Below are positions 24,408 to 33,881 of a DNA stretch of 38,648 bases, piece after piece. Source of the DNA: Pseudomonadota bacterium. GTDB lineage: Bacteria > Pseudomonadota > Gammaproteobacteria > Burkholderiales > Ferrovaceae. Under the pieces are notes generated by a model, which was not told where the DNA came from, searched no databases, and was given only the letters and a program-made list of their open reading frames with translations. The position numbers and the translations under genes were made by a program. The stretch's first letter is position 1; each line of letters begins with the position of its first letter. The stretch spans positions 1 through 38,648 of the forward strand of contig JAJZRV010000012.1 in NCBI GenBank assembly GCA_021850135.1, written 5' to 3'.

Positions 24408-27400
24408 GCCGGTTTGAAACGGGTGGCGAGCCGGTCCATGGCAAGATAAATGACCGGGGTCGTAAACAGCGTCAGCAACTGGCTGACCAGCAGGCCGCCG
24501 ACCATGGCGAGCCCCAGGGGCTGGCGCAATTCGGACCCGATGCCCGAACCCAGCATCAGGGGCAGGGCGGCAAAGAGTGCAGACAGGGTGGTCATCAGAA
24601 TCGGGCGAAAACGCAGCAGGCAAGCCTGGCGGATGGCCTCCAGGGGGGCAAGCCCCTGGTTGCGCTGCGCGTCCAGTGCGAAGTCGATCATCATGATGGC
24701 GTTCTTCTTGACGATGCCGATCAGCAGGATGATGCCGATGATTCCCAGCACCCCCAGATCGGTGCCGGACACGGCAAGCGCCAGCAGGGCGCCTACGCCG
24801 GCCGAGGGCAGGGTGGAGAGGATCGTGATCGGATGGATGTAGCTTTCGTACAGCACGCCCAACACGATATACATGGTGACGATGGCCGCCAGGATCAGCA
24901 GCAGCGTGGAGGACAGGGATTTCTGGTAGGCCCGGGCAGCACCCTGGAAACGGGTTTCGATGCTGAGCGGCAGGTCGAGGCTCTGCTGGACCTTATGGAT
25001 GGCATCCACGGCCTGACCCAGCGAAGCCCCGGCGCCCAGGTTGAAGGAAATGGTGGCTGAGGGAAACTGGCCCAGATGGTTGATCGCAAGCGGCCCGCTG
25101 CGTTCGGAGAAATGCGCCACCGCGCTCAGGGGAACCTGCGTGTTACTGGTGCCAGAAACGTAGATGTTCTGGAGCTGTTGGGGATTCTGGCGAAAGTCGG
25201 GCTGGACTTCCAGGACGACGCGATATTGGTTGGATTGGGTGAAAATCGTGGAGACCAGGCGCTGGCCGAACGCGTCGTACAGGACATTGTCTATGGCTGC
25301 GACGGTCACCCCCAGGCGGGAAGCATTATCCCGATCAATATCCACGTAAACCCGTCGGCCCTTGTCCTGCAGGTCGCTGGCCACATCCTTGAGTTCGGGC
25401 AACGTGCGAAGCTTCTCCACGAGGCGCGGCGTCCAGTCCTGGATTTCCTGGATTTTCGGGCTTTCCAGCGTCATCTGGAACTGGGTGCGGCTCAGGGTGT
25501 CCTCGATGGTCAGATCCTGCACGGGCTGCAGGTAGACCGCCATGCCTTCCACGGTTTGCAGGGCCCGCTGCAGGCGCGTGATGACGCTGGAAATGTCGCC
25601 ATCGGGGCCGCGTGCCTCGAGCGGCTTCAGATTGATCAGCATGCGGCCGCTGTTGATCGTGGTATTGACGCCATCCACCCCGATAAACGAGGAGAGGCTC
25701 TCCACCGCAGGGTCCTTCAGGATGACCGCTGCCACGGCCTGCTGGTTCCGGGCCATGCCCTGAAAGGAAATCGTCTGGGGTGCGTCGGTAATGGCCTGCA
25801 GGATGCCGCTGTCCTGGACCGGAAAGAATCCCTTGGGGATGAACAGATAGAGCACGACGGTCAGCGCCAGCGTCCCCAGCGCCACCCACAGGGTCGCCGT
25901 TTGGCGCTGCAGCACCCAATCCAGTGCCCGGCCGTAGCGGGCGATCAATTGATCCAGCCCCACCTTGATGCGCCCGGTGCTACCAGGGCTTTCCTCGGGA
26001 CGGTGCTTGAGGATGCGGGCACACATCATGGGCGTAAGCGTGAGCGACACGATGGCAGAAATCAGGATGGATACCGCGAGCGTGATGGCAAATTCGCGGA
26101 ACAGGCGGCCGATGACGTCGGACATGAACAACAGGGGAATCAGGACGGCGATCAGCGAGAAGGTCAGCGAAATGATGGTGAAGCCGATCTGGCGCGCTCC
26201 CTTGAGCGCCGCCTGCATGGGCGACTCGCCTTGTTCCAGGTAGCGCGCGATGTTTTCGATCATCACGATGGCGTCATCCACCACAAATCCGGTAGCGATG
26301 GTCAGGGCCATCAGGGTGAGATTGTTGATGCTGAAATTGGCGAGGTACATCACGCCCAGGGTGCCGATCAGGGAGACTGGAACCGCCACGCTCGGGATGA
26401 TGGTGGCGGGCAGGTTTCGCAGGAACAGGAAGATCACCATCACGACCAGGGCCACGGCCAGCAGGAGCTCGAACTGGATTTCCCTGACGGAGGCGCGGAT
26501 GGTGGTGGTGCGGTCCGTCAACAGCGCAATTTCGACGGATTCCGGCAGGGATTGCCTGAGTTGCGGCAGGAGCGCCTTGACCCGGTCGGAGACCTCGATC
26601 ACGTTGGCACCGGGCTGGCGCTGGATGTTGACGATGACCGCCGGGGTCCGATCCTTCCAGGCCGCAAGGTGCACATCCTCTGCGCTCTCCGTGACTTCTG
26701 CCACGTCACCCAGGCGCACCGGCGCACCGTTGAGGTAGGCCACCACCATCTGGCGATAGTCGTCGGCGGAGCGGATCTGGTCATTGGCGTCCACGACAGC
26801 GGCCCGCTCGGGCCCGTCAAAACTCCCTTTCGCCATGTTGACGTTGTTGTTGGCGATGGCCGTGCGAATGTCCTCAAACCCCAGCTTGCGAACGGCAAGC
26901 GCCCCTGGATTGAGCTGGACGCGCACTGCAGGACGCAGCCCGCCCCCCAGGCTGACCATGCCGACGCCGGGCAGCTGGGAAATCTTCTGCACGAGGCGGG
27001 TGTCCACCCAGTCCTGCAGGCGCGGCAACGTCATGGTCGAAGCCGTCACCGCCAAAGTCAGGATGGGCGCGTCTGCCGGGTTGACCTTGTTGTAGAGCGG
27101 GGGCATGGGCAGGTCGGTTGGCAGGAAGGTTCCTGCCGCATTGATGGCGGCCTGGACCTGTTGTTCGGCCACGTCCAGCGAAAGGTTGAGCGAAAACTGG
27201 AGCGTGATCACCGAAGCGCCGCCCGAGCTGCTGGAGGTCATCTGATTGAGCCCGGGCATTTGCCCGAACTGCCGCTCCAGCGGAGCGGTCACGGCGGAAG
27301 TCATGACTTCGGGGCCCGCCCCGGGATACAGGGTAACCACCTGGATCGTGGGATAGTCCACTTCGGGCAGGGCGGACAGGGGCAGGAATCGCCAGGCAAT

Positions 27401-27478
27401 CAGCCCCGACAATAAAATCGCGACCATCAATAATGAGGTCGCGACCGGGCGTTCGATAAAGATCCTGGAAATGTTCAA
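24404..27478 (-). CDS. mdtB: RND efflux permease, MdtB-like
   Basis: The 1024-residue protein begins [17 protein letters not shown]. It shows the HAE1 plan: one helix, periplasmic porter loop, helices with [15 protein letters not shown] carrying the proton-relay aspartates (near residue 400), a second porter loop, and [19 protein letters not shown] in a late helix. It overlaps both neighbours by ATGA (27475-27478 with mdtA, 24404-24407 with mdtC), so the three proteins are translationally coupled. Two different permeases in tandem with one adaptor is the MdtABC arrangement. The catalytic residues look intact. Confidence 0.92.
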   Translation of the reverse strand: MNISRIFIERPVATSLLMVAILLSGLIAWRFLPLSALPEVDYPTIQVVTLYPGAGPEVMTSAVTAPLERQFGQMPGLNQMTSSSSGGASVITLQFSLNLSLDVAEQQVQAAINAAGTFLPTDLPMPPLYNKVNPADAPILTLAVTASTMTLPRLQDWVDTRLVQKISQLPGVGMVSLGGGLRPAVRVQLNPGALAVRKLGFEDIRTAIANNNVNMAKGSFDGPERAAVVDANDQIRSADDYRQMVVAYLNGAPVRLGDVAEVTESAEDVHLAAWKDRTPAVIVNIQRQPGANVIEVSDRVKALLPQLRQSLPESVEIALLTDRTTTIRASVREIQFELLLAVALVVMVIFLFLRNLPATIIPSVAVPVSLIGTLGVMYLANFSINNLTLMALTIATGFVVDDAIVMIENIARYLEQGESPMQAALKGARQIGFTIISLTFSLIAVLIPLLFMSDVIGRLFREFAITLAVSILISAIVSLTLTPMMCARILKHRPEESPGSTGRIKVGLDQLIARYGRALDWVLQRQTATLWVALGTLALTVVLYLFIPKGFFPVQDSGILQAITDAPQTISFQGMARNQQAVAAVILKDPAVESLSSFIGVDGVNTTINSGRMLINLKPLEARGPDGDISSVITRLQRALQTVEGMAVYLQPVQDLTIEDTLSRTQFQMTLESPKIQEIQDWTPRLVEKLRTLPELKDVASDLQDKGRRVYVDIDRDNASRLGVTVAAIDNVLYDAFGQRLVSTIFTQSNQYRVVLEVQPDFRQNPQQLQNIYVSGTSNTQVPLSAVAHFSERSGPLAINHLGQFPSATISFNLGAGASLGQAVDAIHKVQQSLDLPLSIETRFQGAARAYQKSLSSTLLLILAAIVTMYIVLGVLYESYIHPITILSTLPSAGVGALLALAVSGTDLGVLGIIGIILLIGIVKKNAIMMIDFALDAQRNQGLAPLEAIRQACLLRFRPILMTTLSALFAALPLMLGSGIGSELRQPLGLAMVGGLLVSQLLTLFTTPVIYLAMDRLATRFKPA

Positions 27479-28674
27479 GGTTTGGTCGTGCCCTTGCTGC
27501 GGCTCGAAATCTCGACGGTCACGCCTTCGCGCAGGTTGTCCACACCATCGGTGACCACCTGGTCCCCGGCGGCAAGCCCCTCCAGAATGGCCACCCGATC
27601 GCCATCGGTAGGACCGAGCCTGAGTTTGCGCACGGACACCACATGCTGGTCATTGACCACGTAGGCGTAGGGGCCCTGGCTGCCTTGCTGGACGCCGGAG
27701 GCCGGAATGACCACGGCATTTTTCAGGGTGTCCACGCGCACGCGTGCGTTGACAAACTGGTTGGGGAACAGGCTGTCATCCGCGTTGGAAAACAGGGCAC
27801 GCAGCTTGACCATGCCGGTGGTGGTGTCCACCTGATTGTCCACCGTCATGAGATGCCCTTCGCTGATGCGCGTGCTGTTGGTCCGGTCCCAGGCCTCGAC
27901 GCTCATCTTTCCAGGTTGCTTCATGCCCTTGAGGATGGCGGGGAGCACGTCCTGGGGCAGGGGGAAGATTACCGTGATGGGGGAGAGCTGGGTGAGGACG
28001 ACCATGCCTGTGGTATCGCTGGCGTGGATGATGTTGCCCTGGTCCACCAGGCGCAGGCCCAGCCGCCCGGACACCGGCGCCGTGATTTTGCAGTACACGA
28101 GCTGCAGTTTTGCATTGTCGACCTGGGCCTGGTCCGACAGGATCGACGCCTGGTACTGGGCCACCAGGGCCACCTGCGTGTCCAGTTGCTGCTGGGGAAC
28201 GGCGCCCTTGACCACCAGTGCCCGGTAGCGCTCCAGATCCAGTTTTGCATTCTGCAGCAGGGCCTCGTCGTGGGCGAGCACGCCCTGGGCCTGCTCCAGC
28301 TGCACCTGGTACGGACGGGGGTCGATTTCAGCCAGCAGATCGCCTGCTTTGACTAGCTGGCCTTCCGTGAAATTGACTTTCATGAGCTCGCCATCCACCC
28401 GGGATTTGAGCGTGACCGTGTAGATCGGGGTCACGGTGCCCAGACCGGTCATCCAGACGGGGAAATCGGTAATGCGCGCTGTTTCGACGACCACGGGCGC
28501 AAGGGGGCGTCCGCCGCCGGGCGCCCCGGCGCGTCGGGCCTCTGGTGAAGACGGGGTGGTGCCGGGCCGGAATTTGACAAATGCCACAGTGGCCGCGATC
28601 AGGACGAGGATCAGGAAGCCGGCGAGGAGCCGCTTGCGCCCTGGTTTCTGGAGCCAGGAGGTCAATGGGTTCAT
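27475..28674 (-). CDS. mdtA: RND periplasmic adaptor (membrane fusion protein), MdtA-like
   Basis: The 399-residue product has an N-terminal membrane anchor (about 13-34), a proline-rich linker, a biotinyl-lipoyl half ([20 protein letters not shown]), an alpha-hairpin ([20 protein letters not shown]), the second lipoyl half ([20 protein letters not shown]) and a beta-barrel/membrane-proximal domain ending in a basic tail. It would connect the MdtB/MdtC-like permeases to the outer-membrane channel. The ATG overlaps the stop of the MlaF-like ATPase gene (ATGA at 28671-28674), an unusual partner for an RND adaptor. Confidence 0.92.
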   Translation of the reverse strand: MNPLTSWLQKPGRKRLLAGFLILVLIAATVAFVKFRPGTTPSSPEARRAGAPGGGRPLAPVVVETARITDFPVWMTGLGTVTPIYTVTLKSRVDGELMKVNFTEGQLVKAGDLLAEIDPRPYQVQLEQAQGVLAHDEALLQNAKLDLERYRALVVKGAVPQQQLDTQVALVAQYQASILSDQAQVDNAKLQLVYCKITAPVSGRLGLRLVDQGNIIHASDTTGMVVLTQLSPITVIFPLPQDVLPAILKGMKQPGKMSVEAWDRTNSTRISEGHLMTVDNQVDTTTGMVKLRALFSNADDSLFPNQFVNARVRVDTLKNAVVIPASGVQQGSQGPYAYVVNDQHVVSVRKLRLGPTDGDRVAILEGLAAGDQVVTDGVDNLREGVTVEISSRSKGTTKP

Positions 28675-29489
28675 ACGGTACTCGTGTGGGAAGACTTAAA
28701 CCGGAAATCGCTGGCCAGCGTCGGGGCCGGCACCTGGAATGGAACCGGGCCATCCGGTTCGGCGTGGATGAACTGATGGGCGTAGGCATCGCTGGAGCTG
28801 CTCAGCGTCGCTGGATCGCCGTGGCTCACGATGACCCCTTCGGAGAGCAGAAAAATTTCATCGACCACTTTCAGGGATTCGCTGACGTCATAGGTGACAA
28901 CGATGGATGTGATGCCGATCGAGTCATTAAGTTCACGGATCAGCTTCGCCACGGCATTGAGGGAAATGGGGTCCAGCCCGGCAAAGGGTTCGTCGTAAAT
29001 GGTCAGGGTCGGGTCCATGGCGATGGCGCGCGCCAGGCAAACCCGGCGGTTCATCCCCCCGGAAAGCTCGGCCGGGAACAGATCCCGGGCCCCGCGCAAC
29101 CCCACCGCCTGGAGCTTCATCAGGACGAGATCCCGAATCAGGCGTTCGGGCAGTCGGGTATGTTCCCTGAGCGGAAAGGCCACGTTGTCGAATACGGTCA
29201 GGTCACTGAAAAGCCCGCCCTGCTGGAACATCATGCCCATTTCACGGCGCATTTCGTACAGCTGGCGGTCGTTCATTTCGTGGACGACCCGGCCCCTGAA
29301 CCGCACCGCACCCCGGTCAGGGCGCAACTGGCCGCCCACCAGCCGCAACAACGTCGTCTTGCCGCAACCGCTGGTCCCCAGGATCGCCGTGATCTTGCCT
29401 TCGGCGAGCGTCATGTTGACGCCTCGCAGAACCTGTCGCGAACCGTAGCTGAAATGCAGATCTTCAAGCTCAATCAAGGGAATGCTCAT
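28671..29489 (-). CDS. mlaF: MlaF-like ABC ATPase (phospholipid/MCE transport family) heading an RND operon
   Basis: The start is the ATG at 29489 (MSIPLIELEDLHFSYG); the frame is open to 29648 but that extension crosses the promoter and is not conserved-looking. The 272-residue product has Walker A GTSGCGKTT (38-46), the Q-loop, ELSGGMNRRV signature (141-150), Walker B TIYDEP (Asp166, Glu167), and the MlaF-typical REHTRLPE and C-terminal DGPVPF. The H-loop reads VVTYDVSE, with Tyr200 where E. coli MlaF has histidine. MlaF normally powers MlaE/D in moving phospholipids between the membranes; no mlaE, D, C or B follows here. Instead the stop overlaps mdtA. The family is confident; the working partner is unknown. 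Confidence 0.87.
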   Translation of the reverse strand: MSIPLIELEDLHFSYGSRQVLRGVNMTLAEGKITAILGTSGCGKTTLLRLVGGQLRPDRGAVRFRGRVVHEMNDRQLYEMRREMGMMFQQGGLFSDLTVFDNVAFPLREHTRLPERLIRDLVLMKLQAVGLRGARDLFPAELSGGMNRRVCLARAIAMDPTLTIYDEPFAGLDPISLNAVAKLIRELNDSIGITSIVVTYDVSESLKVVDEIFLLSEGVIVSHGDPATLSSSSDAYAHQFIHAEPDGPVPFQVPAPTLASDFRFKSSHTSTV

Positions 29490-29523
29490 GCCGGTCTCAA
29501 AGAGGTGGGAGGGTGAACTCGCA

Positions 29524-29552
29524 ATCCTAGCGGGGGAGCCGGCCCAAGGCAA
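29524..29552 (-). promoter_or_regulatory. Candidate promoter of the mlaF-mdtABC series
   Basis: Minus strand TTGCCT (29552-29547), a 17-base spacer, TAGGAT (29529-29524). This leaves a leader of about 28 bases before the ATG at 29489 and lies back-to-back with the helicase promoter. Confidence 0.55.
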
Positions 29553-29597
29553 GGAAAACAGCCGCCGGATGGGAAAACCTGGCAAAAAATCAGGGCC

Positions 29598-29637
29598 TTG
29601 GCATATGGCTATCGAAGCCGTAGAATCTTTAGCTTCG
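29598..29637 (+). promoter_or_regulatory. Candidate promoter of the SNF2-family gene, with an inverted repeat around the -10
   Basis: TTGGCA (29598-29603), 17 bases, TAGAAT (29621-29626). CGAAGC (29613-29618) and GCTTCG (29632-29637) form a perfect 6-bp inverted repeat flanking the -10 box, a possible repressor site. Confidence 0.55.
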
Positions 29638-29675
29638 TCTGTACCCATATTTTTTCAATAAGTATCGGACACTGA

Positions 29676-32600
29676 ATGGTGATGACACCTGTGGCACGAA
29701 GTACCCTGGCTGAAGTGGATCATGACAAACCGGCTTTTGCGCCCCACCTGTTGGAATTGCTGCAACTGGTGTCGCTGGCCTATGTCCCGATCACCAAAGG
29801 CCAATTACTCCAGTGCCTTGAAGCAGCACAGTGCCGCGATGCCGAAGGCCAGCCCTGGACGCTGACCACACTCTCGCCGGTACTGGAATCCCTCACTGTC
29901 GAAGGCGCCCTGATTGCCCAGGGGCCGCGGATCGGCTGCGAGCCCACCCTGTCGGAACAGCTCGCGCGCCTTCTTGCGCCCACAGCCCGTTGCGCGCCGA
30001 TGGTGGAAGCCATCCGCACCGTATTCAAGATCGCCGACTATCGCTACGGTTACTTCGTGCGCCAGTTTGGCGAAGGCGTCCGCGATCTGCGCCTTGCCCT
30101 GTATGCCGGCCGGTTCGACGATTTCACCCGCCTTGCTCAAACCATCCAGAGCTATTTTTCAGCGGAATGGCGCAGCAAGAACCCCTATGTGGCGATTTTC
30201 GACAATCCCTTCCAGCCAGACCAGTTTGACAGTCTGCCCCCTGAAATCAGCCTGCCGGTTGCCGCCACGCTGTTGATGGTCCGCCTCAACCGGATGGAGT
30301 CCTGTTCGGGGCCCATGTCCTGGCTGCGGGACCGCGCCAAGACGGCGCGGGACGAGCAGAAGGGCTGGTTTGCCACCGTGCTGTGCGAACCCATGGTCAT
30401 GCGCGGCCACATTGACGATGCCGTGCTGCTGTCGCGCGGCAAGAGCGGCAATGCCACCACGCCCGTGGCCGGACTGGCCTGCGTGTTGCGCGGCCAGATG
30501 GAAGAGGGACTGAAAATTTTCGAGGCCGTCCTCAAGGACAGCAAGAAAACACAGGACCTGCGCAAGGCAGGCATGGCTGGCCTGAGCGGCGTGGCCTATG
30601 TCGTCGCCCTGATTTCCACCGGGGACCCCAAGCGCCTGGAAAAGGCCTCCAGCCACATCGCTGCCGTCATCAAGGGCGGCTCTCCCATGCTTTCGGTCTT
30701 TGCCTGCCTGGGTCACGTGGCGCGCGCCACCCAGTCGGTGGACGTGCTTTCATCCGAGGACCGTACCGAAGTTTCGGAACGCGACCCGCTGGGCACCCTG
30801 TTCCGTGCCCTCGCGAGCTGGTGGGTGGACGGCGCCGGCGAGCGCATCGACCGGGACCGCTTGCGCGAGCTTGCCGCCAAGGCGGAATCCCAGGGTTACC
30901 GGTGGATTGCGGCGGAAGCCCTGGGATTGCTGGGGCGCATGGATAACGCCACCTCCGGTGAGCGCGCGGAAAAACTGCATTACGAATTGGGCACCGTCAC
31001 GCTGGCCGACGCGATTCGACGCCAACCCCTGTGGGAACGCGCCCTGGGCGCGCTGGATCGGCTGGGCAACGAGTTCTCCAGCACGACACCGCCTCCCAGA
31101 AACGTGCGTTTTGCCTGGTATCTCACCTACATGCCGGAAACCGGCCAATGCCTTCTGGAGGCGCGTGAACAACGCCGCACCCCGGGCAGCACATGGAGCC
31201 AGGGAAAGGCCGTCACCATCAACCGCATGCTGACCGCGCAGCAGGATCTGGAAGGGCTGACCGACCAGGACCGCGCCGTGATCGCCATGCTGCGGCACGC
31301 AGATATTGCCAAGAAGGGCAGCGAAAAGCGGATTGACAGCCTGCCCGCGCTGGCCCTGCTGGCCCATCACCCGCTGCTGTTCTGGGCGCAGAACCCGGAC
31401 CAGCCGGTGCAACTGGTGCGCGGCCAGCCCGAAATCGTGGTCCAGCGCGAACGCAACCAGCTGCGCCTTGCCATGACGCCCACCCTGCCGGAGGGCTCGC
31501 GCTTTTACCTGATGCGTGAAACGCGCAATCGCCTGCGCATGATCGAAGTGTCTCCCGATCAGGAGCGTGCCCTGGGCGTGATCGGACGCGAAGGCCTGGT
31601 GCTGCCAAAATCCGCCGAGGAGCGACTCGTCAAGACCATCGAGGGGCTGACCCTGCGCTTTCGGGTCCGCTCCGATGTGGGCGGGGGCAATACGGAAATC
31701 GTCCCGGCCGATCCGCAAATCTACGCCCTGTTGTCTCCCTCGCCCTCCGGGCTGCAGGTGGAGCTGATGGTCTATCCCGAGGGCGATCGCGGCGAACCCT
31801 ACACCCCGGGCGCTGGGCAGGAATGCGTGGGCTATGCCGCGGCCGACGAGCCGTTGCAGCGCGAAGTCCTGCGCCAGCTGCGCCAGGAGCGCAGCGCAGC
31901 GGACCGTGTGTTCGAGATCTGTCGTCCCTGGATCAAGCCTTCCGACTACGACTACCATGGCCACAGCCTCAATCCCGCCACAGCCTGCGAATTGCTGCTT
32001 GCGCTGCGCGAACTGGGCGACGAGGTCAAGCTGCGCTGGCCCGAAGGCGAAACCCTGAAGATTCGGGGGGAGGTGGACGCGAGCCAGCTGAGCCTGCAAG
32101 TTTCCTCACAAGGGGACTGGCTGGGCGTTTCAGGCAGCGTGGCGGTAGACAGCAACACCGTGGTGGAACTCAAGGCGCTGCTGGAAGCCGCCTCCACGCC
32201 AGGGACCCGGTTTGTGGCGCTCAAGGACGGGCAGTATCTGGCGTTGAGCGAGCAGTTGCTGAAGCGGGTGCGCGAACTGGGCGGGTTGTCCGAGCAGCAC
32301 GCCGACCTGCTGCGCATCCATGCGCTGGCAGCCTCGCAACTGTCCAGCGTCGTGGACGAAGTCACCGAAACCCACAGCGATCCGGGCTGGCGTGCCCTGC
32401 TGGAACGTCGCGAAGCCCTGTCCGTCTGGCAGCCCGAGTTGCCCAAGGGCCTGAATGCCGAATTGCGCGATTACCAGAAAGTGGGATTCGAATGGCTGGC
32501 ACGCCATGCGCATTCGGGGGCAGGGGCCTGCCTTGCCGACGACATGGGCTTGGGAAAAACCCTGCAAACCCTGGCGCTGCTGCTGCATCGGGCCGATCAG

Positions 32601-33881
32601 GGCCCGGCCCTGGTGGTGGCACCTACCTCGGTGTGCGGCAACTGGGACAGCGAAGCGCGCCGATTCGCGCCTTCGCTCAAGATCCGCTGGCTGGGCAACG
32701 GACCGCGCGACCGCAACTTTGCCGATGCTGGTCCGGGCGATCTGATCATCATGAGCTACACCCTGTTCCAGCAGGAAACCGAAGCCCTGGCCACCAAGGA
32801 ATGGGCCACGGTGGTGCTGGACGAGGCGCAGGCCATCAAAAACTCCGGCACCAAGCGTTCGCAGGCTGCCATGAAGCTCAAGTCCCAGTTTCGGCTCATC
32901 ACCACAGGGACGCCCATCGAAAACCACCTGGGCGAGCTGTGGAACCTTTTCCGGTTCATCAATCCGGGATTGCTGGGCTCCCTGGATTCCTTCACCGATC
33001 GTTTTGCAGTGCCCATCGAAAAGAACAACGACGTGGAAGCGCGCGAGCGCTTGCGTCGCCTGATCCAGCCCTTCGTGCTGCGGCGGACCAAGTCCCAGGT
33101 GCTGTCCGAGCTGCCGCCGCGCACCGAAGTGACCCTGACGCTCGACCTCAGTCCGGACGAACGGGCCATGTACGAGGCGGTCCGGCAGCAGGCTCTGGAG
33201 AGCGTCACCGTCGAAGGCGAGGATCAGCCCAACCGGATCCGGGTCCTGGCAGGCATCATGAAGTTGCGCCGCGCCTGCTGCCATGGCTCCCTCGTCATTC
33301 CTGACCGGGAATGGGCTTCAGGAAAAGTGGCTGCCCTCATGGAAATCGTTGAGGAACTGCGCGAAAGCGGCCACCGCGCATTGATCTTCAGCCAGTTTGT
33401 GGATTACCTGGAAATCATTCGCGAGGCCGTCAGCGAGCGCGGCGTCTCGTTCCACTATCTGGATGGCTCGACGCCCTCCCTCGAGCGCGTTCGCCGGGTC
33501 AAGGCCTTCCAGGAAGGCGAGGGTGATCTGTTCCTGATCAGCCTCAAAGCCGGCGGGGTGGGGCTCAACCTGACGGGCGCGGACTACGTCATTCACATGG
33601 ATCCGTGGTGGAACCCTGCCGTGGAAGACCAGGCGTCGGATCGCGCGCACCGCATCGGGCAGACGCGCCCCGTGACGGTTTACCGGCTGATCTCGAGGGA
33701 TACCATCGAGGAGAAGATCGTGGCGTTGCATGAACGCAAGCGCCACCTGGCAGACAGCCTGCTGGAAGGGGCAGGGGAGACCAGCACCATTTCCACCGAG
33801 GAGCTGATCGGGTTGCTGCAGGAGGAGACCGGGCGCCCCAGTCCCTCCGCCAGCAGTACGGCTAAGCCCGCAGTGGCTTGA
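29676..33881 (+). CDS. Large SNF2-family DNA-dependent ATPase / helicase-like protein
   Basis: The 1401-residue product has its SNF2 core in the last third: LNAELRDYQKVGFEWL (about 925-940), Walker A DDMGLGKT (955-962), DEAQ (1049-1052), TTGTPIENHLGELWNL, the C-terminal helicase lobe with ILEVEE-like spacer, FSQFVDYLEI, SLKAGGVGLNLTGAD and DRAHRIGQTRPV (about 1322-1333). The first 920 residues show no motif I can name; an Ala/Leu-rich helical part (about 100-450) has a repeat-like feel, and 450-900 looks mixed alpha/beta. SNF2 proteins translocate on DNA and remodel protein-DNA complexes. It is transcribed alone, divergent from mlaF, and converges on ettA with a 20-base overlap. The ATG at 29682 is an alternative start. 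Confidence 0.9.
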   Translation: MVMTPVARSTLAEVDHDKPAFAPHLLELLQLVSLAYVPITKGQLLQCLEAAQCRDAEGQPWTLTTLSPVLESLTVEGALIAQGPRIGCEPTLSEQLARLLAPTARCAPMVEAIRTVFKIADYRYGYFVRQFGEGVRDLRLALYAGRFDDFTRLAQTIQSYFSAEWRSKNPYVAIFDNPFQPDQFDSLPPEISLPVAATLLMVRLNRMESCSGPMSWLRDRAKTARDEQKGWFATVLCEPMVMRGHIDDAVLLSRGKSGNATTPVAGLACVLRGQMEEGLKIFEAVLKDSKKTQDLRKAGMAGLSGVAYVVALISTGDPKRLEKASSHIAAVIKGGSPMLSVFACLGHVARATQSVDVLSSEDRTEVSERDPLGTLFRALASWWVDGAGERIDRDRLRELAAKAESQGYRWIAAEALGLLGRMDNATSGERAEKLHYELGTVTLADAIRRQPLWERALGALDRLGNEFSSTTPPPRNVRFAWYLTYMPETGQCLLEAREQRRTPGSTWSQGKAVTINRMLTAQQDLEGLTDQDRAVIAMLRHADIAKKGSEKRIDSLPALALLAHHPLLFWAQNPDQPVQLVRGQPEIVVQRERNQLRLAMTPTLPEGSRFYLMRETRNRLRMIEVSPDQERALGVIGREGLVLPKSAEERLVKTIEGLTLRFRVRSDVGGGNTEIVPADPQIYALLSPSPSGLQVELMVYPEGDRGEPYTPGAGQECVGYAAADEPLQREVLRQLRQERSAADRVFEICRPWIKPSDYDYHGHSLNPATACELLLALRELGDEVKLRWPEGETLKIRGEVDASQLSLQVSSQGDWLGVSGSVAVDSNTVVELKALLEAASTPGTRFVALKDGQYLALSEQLLKRVRELGGLSEQHADLLRIHALAASQLSSVVDEVTETHSDPGWRALLERREALSVWQPELPKGLNAELRDYQKVGFEWLARHAHSGAGACLADDMGLGKTLQTLALLLHRADQGPALVVAPTSVCGNWDSEARRFAPSLKIRWLGNGPRDRNFADAGPGDLIIMSYTLFQQETEALATKEWATVVLDEAQAIKNSGTKRSQAAMKLKSQFRLITTGTPIENHLGELWNLFRFINPGLLGSLDSFTDRFAVPIEKNNDVEARERLRRLIQPFVLRRTKSQVLSELPPRTEVTLTLDLSPDERAMYEAVRQQALESVTVEGEDQPNRIRVLAGIMKLRRACCHGSLVIPDREWASGKVAALMEIVEELRESGHRALIFSQFVDYLEIIREAVSERGVSFHYLDGSTPSLERVRRVKAFQEGEGDLFLISLKAGGVGLNLTGADYVIHMDPWWNPAVEDQASDRAHRIGQTRPVTVYRLISRDTIEEKIVALHERKRHLADSLLEGAGETSTISTEELIGLLQEETGRPSPSASSTAKPAVA

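Noticed and set aside
24408-24623. 72-residue N-terminal extension of the MdtC-like permease
   Set aside because: It lies within mdtB in another frame; the ATG at 24407 gives the conserved N-terminus and an ATGA overlap.
25076-27415. 779-codon open frame antisense to the mdtB-like gene
   Set aside because: Composition is His/Gly/Gln/Asp-rich without domains, and it mirrors a full, well-conserved RND permease. Long antisense frames are expected opposite GC-rich genes.
29490-29648. N-terminal extension of the MlaF-like ATPase
   Set aside because: It would cover the promoter region and has no ABC-family resemblance; the ATG at 29489 starts the conserved part.
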